In this document: positions 1 to 8,847 of the stretch, one piece after another | How the letters are laid out: the number at the start of each line of letters is the position of its first letter | Numbering within the stretch: position 1 is the stretch's first letter | DNA from: CANLBN01 sp965230205 | Lineage (GTDB): Bacteria; Pseudomonadota; Gammaproteobacteria; Pseudomonadales; Cellvibrionaceae | DNA: 64,000 nt | Direction: 5' to 3' | Assembly (NCBI GenBank): GCA_965230205.1 | Contig: OZ245996.1 | Span: 3,906,001-3,970,000, forward strand | Translations under genes and position numbers: made by a program | Notes under the pieces: model-generated | Databases searched by the model: none | Told to the model about the DNA's origin: nothing | Seen by the model: the letters and a program-made list of their open reading frames with translations, nothing else

Positions 1-1734
1 CAAGTCAATGAGATTACAAAAGCGCTTAATCAGACAAATATCACTTATCGAGCGACCGAAATCGATAGACTAAATACTAGCATGGTGATTATAGATTTGC
101 TCACCTTAACTCGATCATTACTTTACCCAAATGATCGTATTGCCTGGCTTTCATTACTACGCGGGCCATGGTGTGGTTTAGACATGGAAGACTTATATAA
201 AATAGCAAACGCGCACATTGAGAGAAAAAACTCCATACTTTTCTCTTTAATAGCAAAAAATAGAAGTAACTTAAGCTTGTCAAAGAATGGCCGAATCCTT
301 CTTGATCGCTTTATATCGACTATACAACACTCTTTACAAAACCAAGGCCGCTACAGCTTAAGACAATGGATTGAAGCGACATGGCTACAATTAGGTGGCA
401 AAGCATTATTAAAAAACGAAAAAGATTACAGCACTGTGAATGCTTTTTTACAATTACTTGAAAAGCATCAGCAAGGTTGGCGTCTACCTCACTGGGATAC
501 ATTTAAAAATGCAGTGAACCAGCTTTATGCAGATGCCGCATTCGATGATACAACAAAAAATAGTGCAAAGCCTGCTGTTGAAATTATGACTATACATAAG
601 GCTAAAGGTTTAGAGTTTGATACTGTCATTATCCCTGGTTTAGATCTATCATCTGCTAGTGACAAACAAGAATTACTCGCCTGGCTTGAAGTATTAGACA
701 ACCAGCAGAAAAGTCAATTAGTGATTAGCCCGGTTCATGCAACAGGAAATGAACGCGATCTCGTACATGATTATATTCGTGAACAGCAAAAACAAAAACA
801 AAGTCTCGAATCGGACCGGCTATTTTATGTGGGGTGTACTCGTGCGATTAACCAACTACACCTGTTGGCCTATCATACCCAAGAATGGGAAGGGAAAAAG
901 TCAGAATATAATGAAGGTCAAGTTAATCAACCATTAAAATCTTCATTAACTGCACCCAAAAGGAACACCTCATTATCCAATATATGGCCTTACATTATAG
1001 AAAATGTATTGCTCTATCCCATAACTGAAATAAATAAAACTGATAATCAAGAAAGACCCAAGCATCCTAGTCGTATTTCTCGACTTTCGATTGATTGGCA
1101 GCGACCTAATTATGAAAGTGATGATTTATTAAAAAAATATCGTTTACAACATTACAATGAAACAGTCGTTAGCGATAATCGAGCACGCCCCGATGAACTG
1201 AAACGGCGGCATGCACGCTATTTTGGCACGATTTTACACAATGCACTTCAACAGATTACAGAAACAGGCCACCAACACTGGAACCAAGCACGCATTAAAA
1301 ATCAGGAAGCCTTTTGGCAAAAGCAGTTAGAGCAAATGGGAACACCTAAAAGTTTATCCATAGAACAATCTCATAAAATATCTCTATCAGTTGATAAAAT
1401 GTTAAAGAGTAAAGTGGGAAATTGGTTGTTGGATCACCAACACCCATCCAGCTCATGCGAATTAACCCTATGGTCAAACCGCTATAAGCAATTGAAAGAA
1501 TTGATCATTGACCGTACATTTATTGACGCTAAGGATAATACTCGCTGGATTGTTGATTATAAAAGCAGTGAACCCGATCACAACCAAAATATCGATGAAT
1601 TTGTCACTCAAGAAGCCGAGATATATAAGCAACAGCTGGCAAATTACAGGGAGTTGTTCAAAAATCATAGCGAACCAATCCGAACAGCTCTCTATTTCCC
1701 CTTGCTTGATATATTTCATGAAATTAAATTTTAA
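1..1734 (+). CDS. UvrD/RecB-like ATP-dependent helicase-nuclease, 3' part (AddA-like)
   Basis: The frame is open from base 1, so the 5' end lies outside the window; an internal ATG at 82 is not the real start. What remains is the helicase C-terminal half and a nuclease domain. Helicase motif V-like residues read MTIHKAKGLEFDTVIIPG and motif VI reads FYVGCTRA, both typical of superfamily 1A (UvrD/Rep/RecB/AddA). Near the C-terminus FIDAKDNTRWIVDYKSS fits the D...DYK core of the PD-(D/E)XK RecB-type nuclease. Such helicase-nucleases load or resect DNA ends for recombination repair. The expected partner (AddB-like) would lie upstream and is not visible. AddA-like is an inference; a generic UvrD-nuclease fusion is the alternative. 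Confidence 0.85.
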   Translation, partial: QVNEITKALNQTNITYRATEIDRLNTSMVIIDLLTLTRSLLYPNDRIAWLSLLRGPWCGLDMEDLYKIANAHIERKNSILFSLIAKNRSNLSLSKNGRILLDRFISTIQHSLQNQGRYSLRQWIEATWLQLGGKALLKNEKDYSTVNAFLQLLEKHQQGWRLPHWDTFKNAVNQLYADAAFDDTTKNSAKPAVEIMTIHKAKGLEFDTVIIPGLDLSSASDKQELLAWLEVLDNQQKSQLVISPVHATGNERDLVHDYIREQQKQKQSLESDRLFYVGCTRAINQLHLLAYHTQEWEGKKSEYNEGQVNQPLKSSLTAPKRNTSLSNIWPYIIENVLLYPITEINKTDNQERPKHPSRISRLSIDWQRPNYESDDLLKKYRLQHYNETVVSDNRARPDELKRRHARYFGTILHNALQQITETGHQHWNQARIKNQEAFWQKQLEQMGTPKSLSIEQSHKISLSVDKMLKSKVGNWLLDHQHPSSSCELTLWSNRYKQLKELIIDRTFIDAKDNTRWIVDYKSSEPDHNQNIDEFVTQEAEIYKQQLANYRELFKNHSEPIRTALYFPLLDIFHEIKF

Positions 1735-1816
1735 GTGAGCATATTCAGGTTTTTTATTCTCATGTAGAATAAGGCGGTTAAACACAACGGGTTTTTAAGG
1801 TACATCATAGGCAGTT

Positions 1817-3406
1817 ATGTCCGATATTGAGAATTTAACCATCATGTTTACCGACATAGTCGGGTTTTCCAACATGGTCGCGTCACTCCCACGAACGGAA
1901 AGTGAGAGGGTATTAAAGCAGCATGACAAAATATTACAAAAAGTCATCAAACGCTTTGGTGGCCGGACGATTAAATCCGTTGGAGACTCATTCCTCGTTG
2001 TCTACCGCTCACCTACTGATGCTGTACTTTCTGCAATGGCAATGCAAGATAGCTTGTGTGAATATAATAATAAGGAAGAAAACAAACATAAAATCATTAT
2101 TCGCATTGCCTTAAACACCGGAGAAGTTCGTTTAACCTCCAATGATGTTTTTGGTGACGCTGTCAACATCGCAGCACGGCTAGAAAGTAGAACCCCTGCT
2201 GGAGCCATTCTACTTACTGAATCCGTTTACCTCTCAATGAATAAAAATGAGGTGACGCTTAAAGAATTAGGCAAACATCGCTTTAAGGGCATTCCTCAGC
2301 CAATTAGTATCTATCAGGCAAAGCACAAAAAAACAGAAAACCCTAACCCATTATTTGCCAACTATCCTTATGGAGGAGCCCATAAACAGTTAAAGCCTGC
2401 CAGTAGGAATATTTTCACATTTGGTAAATTATTTGTTGGGCTGAATGCAGCGATAATTACCGCCTTTGTCACTTGGTGGTCAACAATCAACTATATGCCT
2501 GGTATTCAGAAGATCGAACTAGATAAGGTTCAGGTTGAATATCGTATACCAACAACAGATACAGACCCCAAAATCATCGTCAGCTCTAACGACTATACGG
2601 AAGATAACATTATCAGCTTTGAGCCTGATATCACTGGGGAAATTGTTGAAAAAGCAGGACCGTTAATAAAGGATAAAAATTATGAAGCACTTAGAGAACT
2701 GGTTAGTAACTATGAAACAGATTACCCCGATAATGCCTATCTAAAAGTCTTGGCAGCCCACGCGGATATGTTTTATAAAAATTATGAAGCCAGTATCAGT
2801 GGATATAAACTCGCACTTGAAAGCGATCCAACATTAGCCGACGATGACTTGCTTTCAAGAAATTTAGTAAGGTTGCTTGAACACCAACGTTTAAAAGCTA
2901 ACCAAATGCTCGCTCGTTACCTGAGTGAACCCATGATCAGCTCATTAAGGCGGCGGACAGCACAATCTGGTCTACGTGGCCGCTATGATGCTTTTTATTT
3001 ACTAATAGACTCTGGTAACCCCGAAAAAGTCGACAAAGTGGGTTTAAATATGTGGGATTTGCGTGAACTGGAAGAATGTTCCCTTAAAAAAGTCGCGATA
3101 AAAGAATTAAAACGCCTAAATGACCCAAAAGCATTACCCGCTTTGAAAGAAGTCGCCAATATGAGCCTATGGAAAAAGCTCAGGTATACATGCTTACGTA
3201 ATGATGTCAAAGACGCTATCAAACAGTTAGAAGAGAAAGGAAAAGACAAAAAACAGAAGAAGAAAGATACCAAACAAGCACCTACAAAGACGGAAACCGA
3301 GTCAACGAATGAAACAAAGGTAAAAGCAAGTGGAGAACCAGAGGTAAAATCAAGCGAAACGCCAGAGGTAAAATCGCTCGAAGAAGCCAAAAAAGAAAGA
3401 GAGTAA
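1817..3406 (+). CDS. Membrane-bound class III adenylate cyclase with TPR-like C-terminal half
   Basis: The first 165 residues are a class III nucleotidyl cyclase domain. The two metal-binding aspartates are D13 (in FTDIVGFS) and D57 (in KSVGDSF). The adenine-selecting pair is K53 and D110, and the transition-state residues are N117 and R121 (DVFGDAVNIAARLES). All catalytic positions are present, so an active adenylate rather than guanylate cyclase is predicted. A single hydrophobic helix follows at about 205-225 (LFVGLNAAIITAFVTWW). The next 200 residues look like tetratricopeptide-type helices, and the last 60 are a Lys/Glu-rich tail with a short repeated EPEVKSS/TPEVKSL unit. The cyclase-first, membrane-second order puts catalysis in the cytoplasm and the helical half probably outside the inner membrane. 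It is convergent with the TauE gene. Confidence 0.9.
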   Translation: MSDIENLTIMFTDIVGFSNMVASLPRTESERVLKQHDKILQKVIKRFGGRTIKSVGDSFLVVYRSPTDAVLSAMAMQDSLCEYNNKEENKHKIIIRIALNTGEVRLTSNDVFGDAVNIAARLESRTPAGAILLTESVYLSMNKNEVTLKELGKHRFKGIPQPISIYQAKHKKTENPNPLFANYPYGGAHKQLKPASRNIFTFGKLFVGLNAAIITAFVTWWSTINYMPGIQKIELDKVQVEYRIPTTDTDPKIIVSSNDYTEDNIISFEPDITGEIVEKAGPLIKDKNYEALRELVSNYETDYPDNAYLKVLAAHADMFYKNYEASISGYKLALESDPTLADDDLLSRNLVRLLEHQRLKANQMLARYLSEPMISSLRRRTAQSGLRGRYDAFYLLIDSGNPEKVDKVGLNMWDLRELEECSLKKVAIKELKRLNDPKALPALKEVANMSLWKKLRYTCLRNDVKDAIKQLEEKGKDKKQKKKDTKQAPTKTETESTNETKVKASGEPEVKSSETPEVKSLEEAKKERE

Positions 3407-3460
3407 TAAAATTAACTTCTTTTCTGGCTATAAATAAATACCTTGACTATAAAATAAACC

Positions 3461-4288
3461 TTATAGTGATGAAAATACCTGAACCAGCATTCTAATAGCC
3501 GTTATTGCTAATAAGACTGCAAATACCTTTTTCAACTTTACACCATCTAGTTTCGAGCCTAGCCATACACCGACAGGGGCAAAAGCAACACTTAATGGTA
3601 TGAGAACCATTAAGGATAGTAAATTCACATAACCCCAAGTGCCCGTGGGCGCATCAGCAGGAGTGGTTGCAAATAACAGCAACACAATTGCACCAGGTAG
3701 AGAAATTAGTAAGCCAAAAGCAGCTGATGTACCGACAGCACGATGAACCGCATAATTACAGGCAGTCAAGATAGACACTCCAAAAGTACCGCCACCAATA
3801 CCAATCATGACAGAAAAGAAGCCAATAATACTTCCTATAAACCCTTGAAAAGGCATAGGCGGCAACTGCTGAAAGAAAGCAGATCGATCACTGCGAAAGT
3901 AGAGATTAAAGGCCATAAACAATGCCACTAAAGCAAACAAGAATGTAAAATAACGGCCGTCAAATAATGTTACAAACCAACTTCCAAGAAGAACACCTGC
4001 CACCATAAAGAGCAACCAGCGTTTAATTAATGGCCAATCTATATTGCCACGATTATGATGGGCTCGAATAGAAGATAATGAAGTGGGAATAATCGTAGCT
4101 AATGATGTGCCGGTTGCAATCACCATGGCATTACTCGCCTCTACCCCAAAATATTGAAAGAGGAAATACAAAACGGGCACATTAATAATGCCACCCCCTA
4201 CTCCTAACAAACCAGCTAAGGTTCCAGCCAGCATCCCAGCAGCGATTAATCCTAATACAACGGGCAATAACTGACTTACTTCACCCAC
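3461..4288 (-). CDS. TauE/SafE family sulfite/anion exporter-like membrane protein
   Basis: This is a 275-residue, very hydrophobic protein with about eight membrane segments. It has the glycine-rich N-terminal signature LAGLLGVGGGIINVPVL and the second half-repeat IGIGGGTFGVSIL that mark the TauE/SafE (DUF81) family. Members export sulfite, sulfoacetate or related organic anions across the inner membrane; the substrate cannot be told here. The start is GTG, and GAGGAG seven bases upstream supports it. It stands alone between the cyclase gene (convergent) and the DAHP synthase gene (divergent), so the neighbours do not identify a substrate. Confidence 0.9.
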   Translation of the reverse strand: MGEVSQLLPVVLGLIAAGMLAGTLAGLLGVGGGIINVPVLYFLFQYFGVEASNAMVIATGTSLATIIPTSLSSIRAHHNRGNIDWPLIKRWLLFMVAGVLLGSWFVTLFDGRYFTFLFALVALFMAFNLYFRSDRSAFFQQLPPMPFQGFIGSIIGFFSVMIGIGGGTFGVSILTACNYAVHRAVGTSAAFGLLISLPGAIVLLLFATTPADAPTGTWGYVNLLSLMVLIPLSVAFAPVGVWLGSKLDGVKLKKVFAVLLAITAIRMLVQVFSSL

Positions 4289-4431
4289 TACCTACTCCTC
4301 AATTCACATAAAAAATAAAACGTTATACCTAAGGCTATGGCATTAATAAAGCAATTCAATACCCCTAGCGAATAAAATTACAGTACAATGGCCGCCTCGT
4401 TAATCAACAATATTAATTAGTGTCTATTACC

Positions 4432-5499
4432 ATGTCACATTCTGCTATTGAAAACCTTAATCTAGCCTCTCAAGATATATTGATATCGCCTGAAGAGCTG
4501 AAATCTAAGTTACCTGTTACTGAAGCAGCACAAGCCACTATTCTGGCAGGCCGCCAAACCGTTAACAATATACTGGATCGTAAAGATAACCGCTTAATTG
4601 TTGTTATTGGCCCTTGTTCGATTCACGATGTCGATGCAGCTATGGATTATGCTCATCGCTTAAAAGCACTATCTGAAGAGGTGAAAGATTCACTGGCTAT
4701 TGTGATGCGTGTCTATTTTGAAAAGCCACGGACAACCGTTGGCTGGAAAGGCCTAATTAATGATCCACATTTGAATGGCTCATTTGAAATTGAAGAGGGT
4801 TTGCATATCGGCCGTAAACTTCTTTTAGATATTGCAGAATTAGGCTTGCCCACAGCGACTGAAGCGCTTGATCCTATCTCTCCACAATATCTCCATGATT
4901 TAATATCATGGTCAGCCATTGGTGCACGAACAACTGAATCACAAACCCATAGAGAAATGGCCAGTGGTTTGTCCTGTGCCGTAGGCTTCAAGAATGGTAC
5001 TGATGGCAGCCTTACAGTTTCTATGAACGCTATGCAGTCTGTATCCAGCTCCCATCACTTTTTAGGTATTAATAGTGAAGGTCGTGTTGCCGTGATTCGT
5101 ACAAATGGTAACCCCTACGCACATGTTGTACTTCGTGGCGGCGGCGGTAAACCTAATTATGACTCAGTCAGTATTACGCTATGTGAACAAGAATTGCGCA
5201 AGAATGAGATGGTCGAGAATATAATGGTTGATTGTAGCCATGAGAACTCCAATAAAAACCATGAGCTCCAGCCTTTAGTATTGGAAAACATAACCAATCA
5301 AATACTAGAAGGTAATAAATCAATCATGGGACTTATGATTGAGAGTAACATTGGAGCAGGTAATCAAAAAATGACCGAAGACCTCTCAGATCTACAGTAT
5401 GGCGTTTCTATCACTGATAAATGTATTGACTGGGAAACAACAGAGCAAGTATTACGTTCGATGAATGAGAAATTGAAAAGCGCGTTACCTAATCGCTAA
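4432..5499 (+). CDS. 3-deoxy-7-phosphoheptulonate (DAHP) synthase, class I (AroF/G/H family)
   Basis: It catalyses condensation of phosphoenolpyruvate and erythrose 4-phosphate to DAHP, the first step of the shikimate pathway, in the cytoplasm. Family hallmarks include VVIGPCSIHD, MRVYFEKPRTTVGWKGLINDP, GARTTESQTHREMASG and the C-terminal DCSHENSNK. The protein is about 355 residues, the usual size for the E. coli-type feedback-regulated isozymes. Which aromatic amino acid inhibits it cannot be read safely from sequence. A GTG at 4420 is in frame, but ATG at 4432 gives the conventional N-terminus. A strong terminator follows at 5533-5573. It is monocistronic. Confidence 0.95.
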   Translation: MSHSAIENLNLASQDILISPEELKSKLPVTEAAQATILAGRQTVNNILDRKDNRLIVVIGPCSIHDVDAAMDYAHRLKALSEEVKDSLAIVMRVYFEKPRTTVGWKGLINDPHLNGSFEIEEGLHIGRKLLLDIAELGLPTATEALDPISPQYLHDLISWSAIGARTTESQTHREMASGLSCAVGFKNGTDGSLTVSMNAMQSVSSSHHFLGINSEGRVAVIRTNGNPYAHVVLRGGGGKPNYDSVSITLCEQELRKNEMVENIMVDCSHENSNKNHELQPLVLENITNQILEGNKSIMGLMIESNIGAGNQKMTEDLSDLQYGVSITDKCIDWETTEQVLRSMNEKLKSALPNR

Positions 5500-5532
5500 A
5501 TTTCATATTCAAAAGTTTAACCTGTATAGATT

Positions 5533-5573
5533 AACACTAAAAAGCCGAGCAGCTAGCTCGGCTTTTTAGTGTT
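5533..5573. terminator. Bidirectional rho-independent terminator
   Basis: A perfect 18-bp inverted repeat (arm AACACTAAAAAGCCGAGC, five-base loop) carries A and T runs on both sides, so it can end transcripts in both directions. It lies between the convergent DAHP synthase and glutaredoxin genes. Confidence 0.9.
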
Positions 5574-5609
5574 TGTTCGTTCTATTTGATTATTAGTAAA
5601 TAGTAATAG

Positions 5610-5855
5610 CTAAGCAACATCCAACTGCTCTACGTACTCACTAAGCTCGGTAAAGCCTCCGATATGCTGTTGCCCATGAAAAATTTGCGGTACGGTTTCA
5701 ACAGGTTTACCAATCGTTTTCTCCAGATCTGCTTTACTAATACCCTCCTCGATAATATCAATCCAGCGAAAGTCATAGTTTTTCATTTCCAGTAACTGCT
5801 TGGCACGGACACAGTAACCACAAGTGGGACGACCAAAAACTGTAAAACGTTGCAT
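5610..5855 (-). CDS. grxA: Glutaredoxin 1 (GrxA-type)
   Basis: This is an 81-residue thioredoxin-fold glutaredoxin that uses glutathione to reduce protein disulfides and ribonucleotide reductase. The active site is C12-G-Y-C15 (most GrxA proteins have CPYC). The block KPVETVPQIF..QQHIGGFTE matches the GrxA subfamily rather than GrxC/GrxD: it holds the cis-proline after TV and the GG glutathione-binding turn. The frame is open 13 codons further upstream, but ATG at 5855 gives the family N-terminus MQRFTVFGRPTCGYC, with AGGAG about 11 bases before it. It precedes trpS-oriented genes on the same strand but the 120-bp gap suggests its own transcript. Confidence 0.93.
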   Translation of the reverse strand: MQRFTVFGRPTCGYCVRAKQLLEMKNYDFRWIDIIEEGISKADLEKTIGKPVETVPQIFHGQQHIGGFTELSEYVEQLDVA

Positions 5856-5975
5856 ATCTCTATGTGCTCCTATTAACAATATCAATCCATTCATTATGGT
5901 AGCAGTTACACGTAGAATAAAATTAAAAGCTTTTATATGATCGATTAGTTTTCCATATGGCAGTCTATACTGCTA

Positions 5976-6980
5976 CTAGGAAAAAGAATGAATACCCACT
6001 GCTTTGCGTAATTTTGCTAATAAAGGGCTTGCATAGCTTCTCGCCTTTTCTGCTCCTTCTTTCAATACTGCCTCAATATGAGCAGGGTTTTGCAGCAACT
6101 CGTTATAATGTTCACGGGCATCACTGACTTCACTGTTAACCAATTCAAATAATTGTTTTTTAGCTTCTCCCCAGGCAATACCATCCGTAAATGCTTGTCT
6201 CATCTCCTCAGTTTGTTCCGGTGATGCAAATGCTTGCCATACCTGGAAGACAGTAGAAGTATCCGGGTCTTTTGGCTCACCAGGCTCCAGTAAATTCGTC
6301 TTTATTTTATTAATATGTTTCTTCAATTGCTTTTCAGGTAAAAATAAAGGGATGGTATTATTGTAGCTCTTACTCATCTTACGGCCGTCTAAACCTTGAA
6401 GTACCGCTACGTGATCATCAACTACCGCTTCAGGTAAAACAAAGTGCTCGCCATAATGATGGTTAAAGCGCCCAGCAATATCCCTTGCCATTTCGACATG
6501 CTGAATTTGATCCTTACCAACCGGTACCCTTGTTGCGTTAAACATCAGAATATCTGCAGCCATCAGTACTGGATAACTATAAAGCCCCATCGTCACGCCA
6601 AAGTCTGGATCCTCACCTGCTTGCTCATTGCCATCTACTGCTGCTTTATAGGCGTGGGCGCGATTCATAAGTCCTTTAGCCGCCATACAGGTTAAAAACC
6701 AACAAAGTTCTGGAATTTCAGGAATATCTGACTGGCGATAAAATACAACATTATCAGTATCCAAACCGAGAGCAAGCCATGTGGCTGCAATCTCCATACT
6801 GGATTGATGGACTTGTTTGGGGTCTCTTGACTTAATAAGGGCATGGAAATCGGCCAAAAAATAAAAAGACAAATTATCAGACTGGCGACTCGCTTCAATC
6901 GCTGGGCGAATCGCACCAACATAGTTGCCTAAATGAGGGGTACCTGTAGTAGTGATGCCAGTTAAAACACGTTGTTGCAT
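5976..6980 (-). CDS. trpS: Tryptophanyl-tRNA synthetase
   Basis: This class Ic aminoacyl-tRNA synthetase charges tRNA-Trp. The N-terminal GITTTGTPHLGNYVGA carries the HIGH-equivalent motif (PHLGNY), and GRKMSKSYNN is an intact KMSKS loop. The length of 334 residues is normal. The start ATG at 6980 yields MQQRVLTG, as in homologs. The gene is isolated: the 418 bp upstream hold a 225-bp inverted-repeat element (7076-7300), so the trpS promoter must lie in the 95 bp between element and gene or inside the element. Confidence 0.97.
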   Translation of the reverse strand: MQQRVLTGITTTGTPHLGNYVGAIRPAIEASRQSDNLSFYFLADFHALIKSRDPKQVHQSSMEIAATWLALGLDTDNVVFYRQSDIPEIPELCWFLTCMAAKGLMNRAHAYKAAVDGNEQAGEDPDFGVTMGLYSYPVLMAADILMFNATRVPVGKDQIQHVEMARDIAGRFNHHYGEHFVLPEAVVDDHVAVLQGLDGRKMSKSYNNTIPLFLPEKQLKKHINKIKTNLLEPGEPKDPDTSTVFQVWQAFASPEQTEEMRQAFTDGIAWGEAKKQLFELVNSEVSDAREHYNELLQNPAHIEAVLKEGAEKARSYASPLLAKLRKAVGIHSFS

Positions 6981-7075
6981 GGAATTTCCAATGGGTTAAA
7001 AATAAGTGAATTTATATGAAAAATAGACACATCATAAACAAATGTTATTGCTCAATTCAGCGCCATGTTTATTTT

Positions 7076-7300
7076 AGGAACCTCTGATTAACCTCGAATG
7101 ATTTCTGCGTGAGTCTAAAATGCGTTTAGGCACTTGAAAAATGCTCCTGCATTTTCAATGTACCCTCCATCCATGGAAGGCAAGGCGGGCTTCGCTGCTA
7201 ATGGCCATAGTCCTTAGTAAGAAGTCCAACACCGCATAAACGCATTTTAGCCACGCCCTCCGGGGCTTACAGGTGTTACCGAGGTTAATCAGAGGTTCCT
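7076..7300 (+). repeat. MITE-like paired inverted-repeat element, copy 1
   Basis: The 225-bp non-coding element is bounded by perfect 21-bp terminal inverted repeats (7076-7096 and 7280-7300; arm begins AGGAACCTCTGATTAACC). A nested 14-bp inverted repeat CTAAAATGCGTTTA sits at 7115-7128 and 7237-7250. Between them is a hairpin-forming module at about 7131-7178 (TTGAAAAATG paired with CATTTTCAA), flanked by AGGCA repeats. A second copy lies at 31980-32242 in the opposite orientation, sharing both ends and a central block of about 95 bp. It looks richer in GC than its surroundings. No clear target duplication and no coding frame are seen. It fills most of the gap between trpS and apeB. Confidence 0.85.
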
Positions 7301-7398
7301 TTAATATTACAAGCTATATTAACTGAAAACCTGACTTTAATAATGCTTTAAATAGTATATATAATCTCTGCATGGGCTATTACGACTCACTCACACAA

Positions 7399-8718
7399 CT
7401 AAAATTTATTCACCGGTAAAGATAAAAATTGCTTAAGAACAGTTAGTAACATTACTCCATCTTTTGCCCCAGCCAGCTCACGAATGGAGTGCATTCCAAA
7501 GGTAGGCAGCCCAATATCAAGTGTCTTTACTCCAATACCTGATGCTGTAATTGGACCAATTGTACTGCCACAGCCTAAATCACTTCTGGTTACAAACTCC
7601 TGTACAGGCACATCAGACAATTCACACAAGTGTTTAAATACACTACTGGTTTGACTGTTTGTGGCATAACGTTGGTTAGAATTCACTTTCACCACTGGCC
7701 CACAATTAAGTATTGGACCGTGATTGCTATCGTGTACATCTGCATAGTTTGGATGAATACCATGAGCGTTATCTGCAGAAATCATCATCGAGCGATCTAA
7801 GACTCTAATTCTCTCTTCATTATCTGGAAATAAACGTTGTAAACACTGCTCCAACATAGGCCCTTGTGCACCACAAGCAGAGGCACTGCCCACTTCTTCG
7901 TGATCATTACAAACTAATAAGGCTGGACTTTGACTATCTGAAGCGATTAAGGCTTGTAAACCAATATAGCAGCTCAGTAAATTATCTAATCGAGCTGATG
8001 CAATAAACTCTTGCTTAAAACCAATCAACGCGGGTAATTGAGTATCATAAAAACATAGCTCATAATCGAGCACTTTATCGCAATCATTAATACCTTGCTC
8101 ATTTAACTGCTCCTGTAACAACTGCCTAAAATCCACTTTCTGCTCTTTATCTACCTGCATTAACACCGGTGGCATGTGCTTTTGCTGATTAATCTTATTA
8201 TTTTGATTCGCTTCTCTGTTTAAATGAATTGCCAAGCTGGGAACCGTTGCTACAGGCTGATGGAAATCAATAAGAGAAGAGCTTAATTCACCTTGGCTAT
8301 TACGATAAATAACCCGACCTGCGATAGAAAGGTCACGATCAAACCATGGGTTCAGCAATACCCCCCCATAAATCTCAACACCTAATTGAAAATAGCCATT
8401 GGTATGCATTTCTGGATTAGGTTTAATTTTTAAGCAAGGGCTGTCAGTATGGGCACCCACCATAGGCATACCTTGCTCTTGCATCAGTTCTGGAATATAG
8501 CGAAATGCAATAATTGAAGAGTCATTACGAGTAAAAAAGTACCCATTACCCGATGTTAATTGCCAGGGCTCACTTTCGTTAAGTTTATGAAAACTCGCAG
8601 CAAGCAATTGTTTTTCCATCGCTGCCACAGCATGGAAAGGGGTCGGCGACTGCCCTAAAAACTCCAATAAACCGTCATTCATTTTATCTTGTTCCGCTTG
8701 CTCTATCGCTTCGCTCAT
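7399..8718 (-). CDS. apeB: M18 family aspartyl aminopeptidase
   Basis: This is a 439-residue cytoplasmic dizinc aminopeptidase that removes N-terminal acidic residues. Motifs for metal binding and catalysis are present: GAHTDSPCLKIKP (zinc His and adjacent Asp), NDHEEVGS (catalytic Glu pair), SADNAHG, and DLGCGSTIGPITAS with the last zinc ligand region near the C-terminus. The length matches M18 enzymes of Gammaproteobacteria. The start ATG at 8718 is preceded by TTGGAGC. It is a single gene, with the repeat element downstream of its stop. Confidence 0.95.
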   Translation of the reverse strand: MSEAIEQAEQDKMNDGLLEFLGQSPTPFHAVAAMEKQLLAASFHKLNESEPWQLTSGNGYFFTRNDSSIIAFRYIPELMQEQGMPMVGAHTDSPCLKIKPNPEMHTNGYFQLGVEIYGGVLLNPWFDRDLSIAGRVIYRNSQGELSSSLIDFHQPVATVPSLAIHLNREANQNNKINQQKHMPPVLMQVDKEQKVDFRQLLQEQLNEQGINDCDKVLDYELCFYDTQLPALIGFKQEFIASARLDNLLSCYIGLQALIASDSQSPALLVCNDHEEVGSASACGAQGPMLEQCLQRLFPDNEERIRVLDRSMMISADNAHGIHPNYADVHDSNHGPILNCGPVVKVNSNQRYATNSQTSSVFKHLCELSDVPVQEFVTRSDLGCGSTIGPITASGIGVKTLDIGLPTFGMHSIRELAGAKDGVMLLTVLKQFLSLPVNKF

Positions 8719-8847
8719 TTACAGCTCCAACTCTTATCAAAGGAGAAAGGCAAATGTAATCTACCCTATTTTGTTTTACTAAAAAATAATTATCGAGACT
8801 CTATTAGGGTCTGTTGACGTTTCATTATTACTCTTGCACCAGTAATA

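Noticed and set aside
2995..3390. 131-codon minus-strand frame over the cyclase tail
   Set aside because: Follows from the repetitive Lys/Glu codons of the tail; no family or ribosome binding site.
5940..5975. Hairpin GCAGT/ACTGC downstream of trpS
   Set aside because: Short stem and no T run on the minus strand; not called a terminator.
8802..8832. Sequence TTAGGGTCTGTTGACG resembling an insertion sequence end
   Set aside because: No partner end, no coding frame and no match to the 21-bp repeat found elsewhere.
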